Under the pieces are notes generated by a model. It did no database searches, was not told where the DNA came from, and worked only from the letters and a program-made list of their open reading frames with translations. DNA of 64,000 bases from Rhodobacteraceae bacterium WFHF2C18 (GTDB lineage Bacteria; Pseudomonadota; Alphaproteobacteria; Rhodobacterales; Rhodobacteraceae). The position numbers were made by a program, and so were the translations under genes. The stretch is from NCBI GenBank assembly GCA_002166865.1, contig NHTQ01000002.1, positions 706,133-770,132 on the forward strand, given 5' to 3'. Of the stretch, positions 17,665-25,958 are shown one piece after another (position 1 is the stretch's first letter; each line of letters begins with the position of its first letter).

Positions 17665-18540
17665 ATGTTCAATAACCTTCCGCCCCTGGCATGGTTGCGG
17701 GCCTTCGAGGCGACGGCGCGTCTGGGCAATTTCACCCGCGCGGCCGAGGAACTGGGGCTCACGCCCTCGGCCGTCAGCTACCAGGTCCGCGCGCTCGAGG
17801 CCGACCTTGGCCAGCCGCTGTTCCGGCGGCACCGGCGGATGCTGTCGCTCACCCCGGCGGGTCAGGCCTATCGGCCCGTGGTCAGCCGAGCCTTTGCGGA
17901 TATCGACGCCGGAACCGGCGGGATCTTCGGGCAGGGCCGGGGGCAGCCGGTGACTATCAGGTGCGTGAGTTCGCTGAACATTCTGTGGCTGGTGCCGCGC
18001 CTGTCGGACTTCCGCCGCGCGCACCCCGGGATCACGCTCCGGGTCCTGTCCGCGTCCTGGACCGAGGGGACGACCGGGGACGCAATCGACGTGGACATAA
18101 GGTTCGGCGACGGCTCGTGGAGCGATGCCGAGGTGCGGCCCCTCATGCAGCATGCCATCGTGCCGGTGGTCCGCGCCGACATGGCCACGCACGGGGCGGC
18201 CGACCTTCCGTCAAGCCCCTTGATCGAGGTGGCGGGCGTCAGTGACACGTGGCGCCACTTCTTCGCCCGGATCGGCCAGGAGGATGTCGAGGTGCGCCCG
18301 GCTATCACCGTCGACCAGTCCCTCGTCGCGCTGGAACTGGCCCGCCAGGGGCTGGGGATGGCGCTTGTGGCGGAGGTCTTTGCCCGCCCCTACCTGGCGG
18401 ATGGGCGGCTGGTGCGGGCACATGACGCGTGCCTACCGGCCACCGGGGCGCACTACCTGGCGTTTCCCCACGGCGGCCAGGCGTATCGGCGCGAGGTGAC
18501 CACCCTGGTGGACTGGCTGCAGGACGCCGCGGCCCGATAG
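17665..18540 (+). CDS. LysR-family regulator (GcvA-like)
   Basis: This 291-residue regulator has an N-terminal winged helix-turn-helix (FTRAAEELGLTPSAVSYQVRALE, about residues 22-44) and an effector-binding domain (about 90-290). The opening PPLAWLRAFEATARLGNFTRAA resembles the GcvA/AmpR branch. It is divergent from the GMC oxidoreductase/enolase operon with about 110 bases between starts, so it probably controls that operon in response to its substrate or an intermediate. Confidence 0.88.
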   Translation: MFNNLPPLAWLRAFEATARLGNFTRAAEELGLTPSAVSYQVRALEADLGQPLFRRHRRMLSLTPAGQAYRPVVSRAFADIDAGTGGIFGQGRGQPVTIRCVSSLNILWLVPRLSDFRRAHPGITLRVLSASWTEGTTGDAIDVDIRFGDGSWSDAEVRPLMQHAIVPVVRADMATHGAADLPSSPLIEVAGVSDTWRHFFARIGQEDVEVRPAITVDQSLVALELARQGLGMALVAEVFARPYLADGRLVRAHDACLPATGAHYLAFPHGGQAYRREVTTLVDWLQDAAAR

Positions 18541-18549
18541 GGGGGATTG

Positions 18550-18954
18550 TCAGGTTCCCGTTTGGCGGTTCGCCTGCTCCAGAGACGCCCAGATCCCGCG
18601 GATCTCGTCGGCAAGCGTCATCGGATCGAAGGGTTTGGTGATGACCGACAGCGCGCCCTCGTCGCGCAGCTGCTTGGTGAAATCATCCTCGGCCTTGGCG
18701 GTGACGAAAATGGTGTGCACGTCGCGCAGCCCCTCCAGCTTGCCGATCTCGGCACGGACGTCCTGCCCGCTCATGTTGGGCATCATCACGTCCAGGAGCA
18801 GAAGATCGGGTTGGAACTCCCGCGCGGCCTCGATGGCGCTCGGGCCGTCGGCGCATTGCTTCAGCTCGAAGCCGCCAACGACCTCGAGCGCGACCTGGAC
18901 GATCGTGCGGATGTCTTCGTCGTCATCGACGTGGAGGATTCGGTTAAGTTCCAT
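18550..18954 (-). CDS. Single-domain CheY-like response regulator
   Basis: This 134-residue protein is a stand-alone receiver: acidic residues D10-D12 (ILHVDDDED), phospho-acceptor D55 (LLLLDVMMPN), T85 and K107 (VITKPFD). There is no output domain. It is the last gene of the phosphorelay cluster and overlaps the upstream kinase gene by 11 bases, so it is the likely phospho-target or phosphate sink of that kinase. Confidence 0.88.
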   Translation of the reverse strand: MELNRILHVDDDEDIRTIVQVALEVVGGFELKQCADGPSAIEAAREFQPDLLLLDVMMPNMSGQDVRAEIGKLEGLRDVHTIFVTAKAEDDFTKQLRDEGALSVITKPFDPMTLADEIRGIWASLEQANRQTGT

Positions 18955-20719
18955 GGGCTTTCCTCGAGGCTAGCGATGCGATGTCCGTGATCTCGGCAGA
19001 GGGCTGAGAGCTCGGCGCATCGGCGATGTTGTCGACCTTCGGTGGCTCCTTGGGCCTGGCGTCTTCGGCCGGCAGGTCGAAATAGAACTCGGTTCCGACG
19101 CCCACTTCGCTGGTGAAGCGCAGGCGTGACTGATGATGTACCAGGATCTTCTTGACGATCACCAGGCCCAGCCCGGTGCCCTCGCGTTTCTTGCCGTCGG
19201 CCGAACTGTGCTGCGAAAAGGGCTGCCCGATCAGCGAGCGCACCTTCTCGGGAATGCCGGCACCGCGGTCCGTCACGCGCACGCGCCAGGTTTCGGTGCG
19301 CCGTTCCAGCGTGATATCGACTGCCTCGTTTTGGGGCGAGAACTTGATGGCGTTGGACATCAGGTTGGTCATCACCTGGATCAGCCGGTCGTAGTCGCCG
19401 GTGATCGTCGCCGATTCCTCGGGCATGTGGCGCGACAACTTCACCTTGTACTTGTCCGCGTAGGCCAGGTTCATCCCGATCGCGTCGTCGATCAGCGCGA
19501 TGAGGTCCACCTTGTCCCGGGCGAATTCCATCTGTCCCGAGCCGATCTTTTCCAGATCCAGGATGTCGTTGACCAGCAGCAGGAGCTGGTCGCTGTTGCG
19601 CGCGGCGATGTCCACGATCGGCGCGGCCTTCTCCGGCAGGTCGCCCACGGCGCCGGATTGCAGCAGGCGCAGCGATCCCTTGATCGATGTCAGCGGCGAG
19701 CGCAACTCGTGGCTGACCGTGGCGATGGACTCCATTTTCGCGCTTTCGATGACCTTCCTGTGGGAGAGATCGCGCAGCACCGACAGGAAGTGGCGTTTGC
19801 CGTCCATGCCCGTGATCACGCGGGTGGTGATCTCGACCGGGCCCTTGGGGTGCATCGCCTCGATCGTCACAAGCTTCTTGCTGCCGTCGAAGAGCGGTTG
19901 GGTATGCTTGCGGAACAGGCCCGTGTCGAAATTCGGGGCCGTGTCCGAGATACGCTTGCAGCGGGCTTCCTCGATCGACCATTCGCAGCGCCGGCGTGCC
20001 GACCGATTGAGGTACCGGATGGCCAGGGTGTCGACATCGAACACATAGATCTCGTCCTGGAGCTCTTCGAGCATGGTCGACAGGAAGCGTTCGGTGTCGG
20101 CCGTCCGGCGGACGGTCACGTCCGTCAGCATGAAGACGGTGCGCGTGTGGCGGCCCTTGGTGTTGAACTGCGGGATCACCGTCGCGTTGACGAAGATCGG
20201 CTCGCCGGATTTCGAGACCATCTTCTGCTCGCCCGTCCAGACGCGATCTTCTTCGAGGGCGGCCTCTATGTCGCGGTGCTGGGGGTCCTGCTTGCCCTCG
20301 CCGAACAGGACGGAGTGATGTTCGCCTATGATCTCGTCCTGGGAATAACCGAAAGTGGCCTCGAAGTTCTCGTTGGCCTCGATGATGACCCCGCCGCTGT
20401 CGGAAACGCAGAGCACGGTGTGCAGGTTGATTGCCGTCTGGTGAAAGTCGATCTCGCGCGTGTACCGGTCGTTCAGCGCCGATTTCTGGGCCTGCAGGCG
20501 TTTGATCGCCAGCGAAAACACAGCATAGAGCGTGCTGGCCAGGCACAGGGAAACCGCCAGGCTGATCAGGAGCTGTGTCCAGAGGAATTGCTGGGCCTGG
20601 TTGGAGTCCACGATCATTGCCGTGTAGAAATACATGCGCGTTCCGAAAACCAGGAACACTATGCTTAGGAAGGCGCTGATGACTGCAAAGACCCGTACGA
20701 AATCCCTGTTGAAATTCAT
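18944..20719 (-). CDS. PAS-domain sensor histidine kinase
   Basis: This 591-residue protein has two N-terminal transmembrane helices (about residues 8-36 and 45-75), two PAS-like domains (about 95-205 and 212-325), a HisKA domain with H337 in TVSHELRSPLTS, and an HATPase domain with N-box LMSNAIKFS and G-box GTGLGLVIVKKIL, then a 50-residue tail. The start is ATG 20719, with GGAG 7 bases upstream, rather than an in-frame TTG at 20731. It overlaps the downstream CheY-like gene. The signal sensed is unknown. Confidence 0.88.
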   Translation of the reverse strand: MNFNRDFVRVFAVISAFLSIVFLVFGTRMYFYTAMIVDSNQAQQFLWTQLLISLAVSLCLASTLYAVFSLAIKRLQAQKSALNDRYTREIDFHQTAINLHTVLCVSDSGGVIIEANENFEATFGYSQDEIIGEHHSVLFGEGKQDPQHRDIEAALEEDRVWTGEQKMVSKSGEPIFVNATVIPQFNTKGRHTRTVFMLTDVTVRRTADTERFLSTMLEELQDEIYVFDVDTLAIRYLNRSARRRCEWSIEEARCKRISDTAPNFDTGLFRKHTQPLFDGSKKLVTIEAMHPKGPVEITTRVITGMDGKRHFLSVLRDLSHRKVIESAKMESIATVSHELRSPLTSIKGSLRLLQSGAVGDLPEKAAPIVDIAARNSDQLLLLVNDILDLEKIGSGQMEFARDKVDLIALIDDAIGMNLAYADKYKVKLSRHMPEESATITGDYDRLIQVMTNLMSNAIKFSPQNEAVDITLERRTETWRVRVTDRGAGIPEKVRSLIGQPFSQHSSADGKKREGTGLGLVIVKKILVHHQSRLRFTSEVGVGTEFYFDLPAEDARPKEPPKVDNIADAPSSQPSAEITDIASLASRKAHGT

Positions 20720-20879
20720 ATGAAACTCCAAGACGTTATACGCCCTTCTGCTCGGCCGTGGTTCGACTGATACCCTTGGACTTATACAGGATTAGCCGCA
20801 GACTGTGAGGGGGGAAGGGCACGAAGTGGTCTAAAATGTGATCTTTTGATTGCCCCGGGAATTCCCGGCGGCGCGTGCC

Positions 20880-22919
20880 TCACGCAACCAGGGTCATCTC
20901 GTCGGCCGCCGGCAGTATGATGACGAACCGGCTTCCAAGCCCCAGCATGCTTTCGACTTCGATTCGTCCACCGTGATTGTGGATGATGTCACGCGAGATC
21001 GGCAGCCCGAGGCCCGAGCCCCCGTGTTCGCGCGTGATGGTGGTGTCGGCCTGTTTGAACGGTTCGAAGATCTCTTCGAGCTCGTGCTCGGCAATGCCGG
21101 TTCCGGTGTCTTCGACGATGATCCGCAACTCGCCGTCAGCGAGTTCGGAATAGACCTTGACCGTCCCGTCCGAGGTGAATTTCAGGGCATTTCCCACAAT
21201 GTTCAGCAGAACCTGGCGCAGGCGCACCTCGTCTCCCCAGACGTGGCCGCCAGCGGGTGCGGATTGCAATTCGATGCCCTTTTCGTCCGCTATGACGGAG
21301 AGTTGCTCGACAACCGAATTCAACAGCTTGTCCAGCGCGACCCGTTCGTTGGCAGGGGCGCGATTGTCGCTGCGGGTGCTGGTCCAGTAAAGGATGTCAT
21401 TGATTATGTTCAGCAGGTGCTGGCCGTTCCTGTCGATGCGCGCGGCCGCGCTCTTGACCGAGGTCACCAGCCCGTCGAAGGCCTTGCGCCCGCCCTCGGG
21501 CGCGTTCTGTGCGGTCACCGCCGTGGACAGGTCGCGATAGGCGGGCAGAGCTTCCAGCTTGGACAGGATCGAGGCATAGCCCAGCACGGCCGACAGGGGG
21601 GTGCGCAACTCGTGGCTGACGGTGTTGAGGAAATCGGTTTTTGCCAGATTGGCCTTCTCGGCTGCCTGTTGGGCCCGTTTCAGCTCGGTCACGTCCACGC
21701 GGAAACCGGCGGTGCTGCCATCCGGCAGCTTCTTTTCCGAGACCTTCAGCCAACGGCCATCACAGAGCTGCTGTTCCACGGGCCTTTCGGGGTTAGCGTG
21801 CGCGGCCAGGCGTTCCTGTATCCATTCCTCTTCACGGCCGATGGCATCCCTGTACTGGCCGTTGGCCACCCCGCCGCGGATGATGGACTCGAAGGTCGCG
21901 CCTTCCTGCATCAGGTGTGCGGAGGCATTGTAGAAGGACTTGTACTTCTGGTTGGCCAGTATCAGCCGGTCTTCGGCATCGTAGAGCGCGAAACCGTCGT
22001 CCAATGCCTCGATCGCCTCGCCGAGTTGGCGCCAGGTTCGCTGTTTTTCCTGAATGATCCGGCGGAACAGGAAGATCACGATCAGGAGCAGGCAGCCCAG
22101 AGCGGCGGCCGCCGCCCATATGTCCTGCCGCCAGGCCGAGGCCGTCGGCCATCCGCCCGCGGGCAGGACGCCGATTTCCCAGGCACCCTGGCGAAAGGTG
22201 GCCCGTTGCAGAACCGGGTCCTCGTCGAAGACGGCCGGGTCGCCCCAGAAGACCTGGTGCCGCGCGCCATGAAGATCGACGTTGCGCACCGCCACGCGCA
22301 GATCGTCCTGCTGCGAGAAGCGAGCGGATCGCATCATTTCCGGCAGGCCGCTGACCAGCGACACCACCCCCCATAAGCGATCATGCCCGTCGTCGCGGTC
22401 GGCCACGAAGACGGGCGCCCGCGTGATAAGGCCCTGCCCGCCCTGAACCAGGTCGACGGGGCCCGTGAAGACCAGCCGCCTGCTTTCGATCGCGGCTTCA
22501 ACGGCCGGCCACTGGTCTGGTACTTTCCGGTAGTCCAATCCGATGACCGTGCTGTTGGGGGCGGGTGGGTAGACATAGCTCACCACCAGGTCCGGGGCGG
22601 CCGCCACGTTGATCAGTGACGGCGAATTCTGCATGAACCGCCGCACCATGTCGGTGAAATCGAGCTGCGTCAGATTCGGCATGGCCGCCACCGCGTTGGC
22701 GACCGCGTTGGCGCTGAACTGGTGGTGGGAGACCTCCCGCTGAAGGGCCGAGGCCAGTTCGAAGGCTTCCTGCCGGACATGTTCGCGCGTGTTTTCGCGT
22801 TCCGCTTGCAGGAACCGGCGCTCGATGAGATGTCCGCCAAGCACCGCGCCCAGAGCCGTCACAATGACCAGTGCAGCGCTTACGAAGGAATTGAGAAGCA
22901 GCGCGTCTCTCTTTGCCAC
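20880..22919 (-). CDS. CHASE-type sensor histidine kinase
   Basis: This 679-residue kinase starts at GTG. A first transmembrane helix (about residues 9-30) and a second (about 265-286) bracket a periplasmic domain of about 230 residues with the CHASE-like pattern (VIGLDYRKVPDQWPAVEAA, LVSGLPEMM). A PAS domain (about 300-412), HisKA with H436 in TVSHELRTPLS, and a full HATPase domain (GNALKF, GSGLGLPISRDI) follow. It has no receiver domain. CHASE domains bind small extracellular ligands. The next kinase gene begins about 160 bases downstream. Confidence 0.87.
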   Translation of the reverse strand: MAKRDALLLNSFVSAALVIVTALGAVLGGHLIERRFLQAERENTREHVRQEAFELASALQREVSHHQFSANAVANAVAAMPNLTQLDFTDMVRRFMQNSPSLINVAAAPDLVVSYVYPPAPNSTVIGLDYRKVPDQWPAVEAAIESRRLVFTGPVDLVQGGQGLITRAPVFVADRDDGHDRLWGVVSLVSGLPEMMRSARFSQQDDLRVAVRNVDLHGARHQVFWGDPAVFDEDPVLQRATFRQGAWEIGVLPAGGWPTASAWRQDIWAAAAALGCLLLIVIFLFRRIIQEKQRTWRQLGEAIEALDDGFALYDAEDRLILANQKYKSFYNASAHLMQEGATFESIIRGGVANGQYRDAIGREEEWIQERLAAHANPERPVEQQLCDGRWLKVSEKKLPDGSTAGFRVDVTELKRAQQAAEKANLAKTDFLNTVSHELRTPLSAVLGYASILSKLEALPAYRDLSTAVTAQNAPEGGRKAFDGLVTSVKSAAARIDRNGQHLLNIINDILYWTSTRSDNRAPANERVALDKLLNSVVEQLSVIADEKGIELQSAPAGGHVWGDEVRLRQVLLNIVGNALKFTSDGTVKVYSELADGELRIIVEDTGTGIAEHELEEIFEPFKQADTTITREHGGSGLGLPISRDIIHNHGGRIEVESMLGLGSRFVIILPAADEMTLVA

Positions 22920-22975
22920 AATGCCGTCTCGCAGTTCAGATCCCGCCCCAGGTGACCACGAACCTTCTTAAAGCT

Positions 22976-23004
22976 CCGTTGAATGATTCTACTCAACTCA
23001 ACGG
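22976..23004. repeat. Inverted repeat between Hpt and CHASE kinase genes
   Basis: CCGTTGA (22976-22982) and TCAACGG (22998-23004) form 7-bp arms around 15 bases, in the 132-bp AT-richer gap before the CHASE kinase. It could be an operator or a transcript hairpin. Evidence is the repeat alone. Confidence 0.35.
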
Positions 23005-23051
23005 CGAAATGGCAAAAGAAAACGTCAGCAAGGCCCAAGATTTTGCGGGCC

Positions 23052-23405
23052 TCAGTCGAGAAGCTGCTCCATCTCGTCGAGCAGGGTGTCGACTTCGTTG
23101 AGCAAGGGGGCCACGTCATCGGCGGTTTCGGACTTGCGGTAGGACTCCGCCGCCAGTTCGATCCGGTTCGCGCGCTGGCCGAGGCTTTGAAACCCCAAGG
23201 AGGGGGCGAGCCCCGCGATCTTGTGCGCGCCGAAAGAGATGCGGGCCATCAACTCGTCCCGGTTTCCGGTGCTGCGGTAATCCTGCAACGCCGCTTCGAA
23301 GAACAGGATGCGATCTTCCATCTGGGTCAGGAACTTGCGGCGGATCGTCTCGACCGTGCGGTCGATGCTGCCATCCTGTCTGGTACCATGACCGTCGGCT
23401 AGCAT
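23052..23405 (-). CDS. Hpt-domain phosphotransfer protein
   Basis: This 117-residue helical protein has the Hpt signature around H61 (FGAHKIAGLAPSLGF), a variant of the usual HxLKGxAxxLG, preceded by the acidic helix region. It would relay phosphate between kinase and receiver proteins. Its ATG shares a base with the TGA of the upstream receiver-GGDEF-like gene, so the two are co-translated. It acts in the cytoplasm, plausibly linking the neighbouring kinases and receivers. Confidence 0.82.
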   Translation of the reverse strand: MLADGHGTRQDGSIDRTVETIRRKFLTQMEDRILFFEAALQDYRSTGNRDELMARISFGAHKIAGLAPSLGFQSLGQRANRIELAAESYRKSETADDVAPLLNEVDTLLDEMEQLLD

Positions 23406-24367
23406 CAGGCGGCTCCCGTGGCTTCTTGCGGTTGGGCGGCGGCGGTGTCAGCCGCCTTGCGGGCTGCACCGATCGCCTTGTAGAGCAGGTGGGTCGGGTC
23501 GTTGAACGACAGGAGGCCCGAGGTCGCGGGCGCGCCGATGCGGACGCGCGGCGAGACGCAGTCGGGGAAGGCCTGGCTTTCCATGATGCGCGCGAGGCGG
23601 TCGTTGAGCAGAACCTCGGCCTCGCCGCGGTCGAAGGAGCTCAGCCGCGGCATCACGCAGCAAAAGTCACCCGACCCGGCGTAGGCCAGGAAGTAGTCGT
23701 TTCCGCGCAGCGCCTCCCCGATCGCCGCCGCCACGTTGGCCAGGATGTCGACAAAATCCAGGCGACCCGTCCGGGCATAGATGTCGGCGGCGTTGGTCAC
23801 GTGAAAACCCACGGCCATGCTGGAGAAAAGCCGCAGGTTGCCAAGCCGCAGAACGTAGTTCTCGAGCGTGCCGAGGGGCACCACCTCGGGTGTGTCGGGC
23901 AGCGCGACCGGGTCCTCGAACCGCACCTTGGCCCCGAACGAGTGTTCGGAATCGCTGAGTTGCTCGACGAGCAGCCCGGAATGCTGGCGCTCGGACAGCA
24001 GCGCCTCGACCATGCCCATCCGGGCCGTGATCTCGATCTTGTCGATTGGCTTGGTCAGGTAATCGTTCGCGCCGGCATGAAAGGCGCTGTCGACATAGGA
24101 TTTCTCGGTCATGGTCGTGACCATGACGATCGGCGTCTGGTGGTGCTGCGGCAGCGCGCGGATGCGCTTGCACAATTCGATGCCATCCATGCCGTCCATG
24201 CGGATATCCAGCAGGAAGCAATCGAAGGGCGTGGACTGCGCCTCGATCCGTGCCAGGGCTTCTTCGCCCGAGTTCGCGCTTTCGATGTCTTCATAGCCGA
24301 TGGACGCGAGCGTGCGAGCGAACAGCTCGACGAACATCTGCTCATCATCGACAATAAGGATTCTCAT
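23405..24367 (-). CDS. Response regulator with degenerate GGDEF-like output domain
   Basis: This 320-residue protein has an N-terminal receiver (about residues 1-118; D54 in CFLLDIRMDG, K106 in LTKPID). A C-terminal domain (about 160-305) resembles a diguanylate cyclase fold, but the signature is GSGDFCCVMP, not GGDEF. Synthesis of cyclic di-GMP is therefore unlikely, and the domain may act by binding. ATG 24367 is chosen because GAGGGG sits 5 bases upstream; a GTG at 24373 would have no spacing. It heads the Hpt-kinase-kinase-receiver cluster. Confidence 0.75.
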   Translation of the reverse strand: MRILIVDDEQMFVELFARTLASIGYEDIESANSGEEALARIEAQSTPFDCFLLDIRMDGMDGIELCKRIRALPQHHQTPIVMVTTMTEKSYVDSAFHAGANDYLTKPIDKIEITARMGMVEALLSERQHSGLLVEQLSDSEHSFGAKVRFEDPVALPDTPEVVPLGTLENYVLRLGNLRLFSSMAVGFHVTNAADIYARTGRLDFVDILANVAAAIGEALRGNDYFLAYAGSGDFCCVMPRLSSFDRGEAEVLLNDRLARIMESQAFPDCVSPRVRIGAPATSGLLSFNDPTHLLYKAIGAARKAADTAAAQPQEATGAA

Positions 24368-24672
24368 CGTCACCCCTCAGGAATGGTCGGCCCGGGCGGG
24401 GCCGCGCACTTTCTCGATCTTGCTCAACCTTAATTCCAAATGTGGCCAATTGAGGGCGCTGCGCCCAATTTCTCGAAAAGGAAGGGAAAAATTTTCCGAA
24501 CGCTCCCGCGCAGCGTGCTTTGCCGTGGCGGCGAGGCGGCGGCCCTTCGGCGAAAGCGACGGTCAGGAATGGCGCAGGTCGGCCGGCATGGAACCCCTGC
24601 CGCCTGCCGGGACTTGTTCCGCGTACAGGGTGTGAAAGGGACTCGCCGGGATATCCGGGGCCGAGGTGTGAT
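24368..24672. other. Divergent intergenic region
   Basis: This 305-base spacer separates the phosphorelay cluster (minus) from the MBL-fold gene (plus). It holds an AT-rich patch near 24428-24452 and a dyad GGAAAA-A-TTTTCC at 24485-24497, both plausible promoter or operator elements. I found no EcfG, LexA or other named site and no coding potential beyond short shadow frames. Confidence 0.4.
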
Positions 24673-25395
24673 GTGAAACTGACATTCCTGGGCACGCGGG
24701 GAGAGATCGAGGCGCGCAGCGCCCTGCACCAGCGTCATTCGTCACTGCTGGTCGAATACCACGGCCGCCGCGTGATGATAGATTGCGGCGCGGACTGGCG
24801 GGGGCTGCTTGCCAATGTCGCCCCCGAGGCCATCGTTCTGACCCATGCGCATCCCGATCACGCCTGGGGGTTGAAGGGCGGGGCGCCATGCCCCGTTTAC
24901 GCCACACCGGCAACATGGGAGGACATCGCGGCCTATCCCCTGGACGACCGGGAGGAAATCCACGACCGCAGGCCCCGCGAGATCGCCGGCATCGGCTTCG
25001 AGGCCTTCGCCGTGGAGCATTCGACCCGCTGCCCGGCCGTGGGTTATCGGCTGACGGCGGGGCGGGTGGTCGTCTTCTATGGCCCCGACCTTGTCTATAT
25101 CCACGATCGCGAGGACGCGTTGCGCGGGTGCCGGTTGTACATCGGCGATGGCGCCACGCTCGACCGCTCCTTCGTGCGCCGCAAGGGCGCGCATCTGATC
25201 GGGCACACGCCGGTCCGCACCCAGTTGACATGGTGCCGGAAACTGGGCGTGCCCGAAGCCATCGTCACCCATTGCGGCACCCAGATCGTCGAAGCGGCGG
25301 AGAGCGAAATCCAGTCGAAACTGGCCGAATGGGGCCGCGAACGGGGGGTGGGTGTCACCGTGGCCCACGACGGCTTGACCCGTGTCCTGCGCTGA
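24673..25395 (+). CDS. MBL-fold metallohydrolase
   Basis: This 240-residue protein starts at GTG 24673 (GAGG 7 bases upstream) and opens with KLTFLGTRGEIEARS. The metallo-beta-lactamase motif LTHAHPDHAWGL (HxHxDH) lies near residue 57, with later metal-ligand regions EHSTRC, GDGATLDRS and GHTPV. It is related to the RNase Z/PhnP-like branch that cleaves phosphoesters. The downstream uracil-DNA-glycosylase gene overlaps its end by 14 bases, suggesting a DNA or nucleotide repair role, which is inference. Confidence 0.78.
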   Translation: MKLTFLGTRGEIEARSALHQRHSSLLVEYHGRRVMIDCGADWRGLLANVAPEAIVLTHAHPDHAWGLKGGAPCPVYATPATWEDIAAYPLDDREEIHDRRPREIAGIGFEAFAVEHSTRCPAVGYRLTAGRVVVFYGPDLVYIHDREDALRGCRLYIGDGATLDRSFVRRKGAHLIGHTPVRTQLTWCRKLGVPEAIVTHCGTQIVEAAESEIQSKLAEWGRERGVGVTVAHDGLTRVLR

Positions 25396-25951
25396 ACGGC
25401 AGTTGAGTTCTCTGCATCGCGGTATCCGGCGCTGCCGCAAGTGTCGGCTGAGCGACCACCGAGAACACGCGGTGCCCGGCGAGGGGCCGGCGATCGCGCC
25501 TTTCATGTTCGTGGGCGAGGCGCCCGGCGCGCAGGAGGACGCCACCGGGCGGCCCTTCTGCGGACGTTCGGGACGGTTCTTCGACGACCTTCTGGATCAC
25601 GCGGGCCTCGACCGCGGGGCGGTTTTCGTGACCAGCAGCGTCAAGTGCCGGCCACCCGGCAACCGTGACCCGCGCGTGGACGAGTTGCGCCTGTGCCGGG
25701 AGGCCTGGCTGGAGCGGCAGGTCGCTTGTGTGGGGCCGCGCCTGATCGTTCTGATGGGAACGGTACCGGTCCGGCAGATGCTGGGGCGGACGACCCCGTT
25801 GAAATCCCTGCGCGGTACCCCGGTGCGCCGCGCCGGCCGGATGTTCCTGCCGACCTATCACCCCGCTGCCGGCATGCGGTTCCCCGCCATCGCGGCGGCG
25901 CTTCGCGAGGATTTCTGCCGGTTGAGAATCCACGCCGAGACGGGGCGCTGA
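25382..25951 (+). CDS. Uracil-DNA glycosylase, family 4/5 type
   Basis: This 189-residue protein shows the iron-sulfur UDG pattern: early Cys pair IRRCRKCRL, motif 1 GEAPGAQEDATGRPF, conserved VKCRPPGNRDP with a third Cys, a fourth Cys in LRLCREAW, and a late TYHPAA motif. It should excise uracil from DNA. It begins at GTG 25382 inside the end of the MBL gene, so translation is coupled. The gene that follows is convergent, 7 bases away. Confidence 0.83.
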   Translation: MSCAERQLSSLHRGIRRCRKCRLSDHREHAVPGEGPAIAPFMFVGEAPGAQEDATGRPFCGRSGRFFDDLLDHAGLDRGAVFVTSSVKCRPPGNRDPRVDELRLCREAWLERQVACVGPRLIVLMGTVPVRQMLGRTTPLKSLRGTPVRRAGRMFLPTYHPAAGMRFPAIAAALREDFCRLRIHAETGR

Positions 25952-25958
25952 GCCGGGA

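Noticed and set aside
24368..24672. LexA or EcfG control of the repair-like pair
   Set aside because: GGAAC and GTTC motifs occur, but not with the spacing needed for EcfG or the direct repeat needed for alphaproteobacterial LexA.
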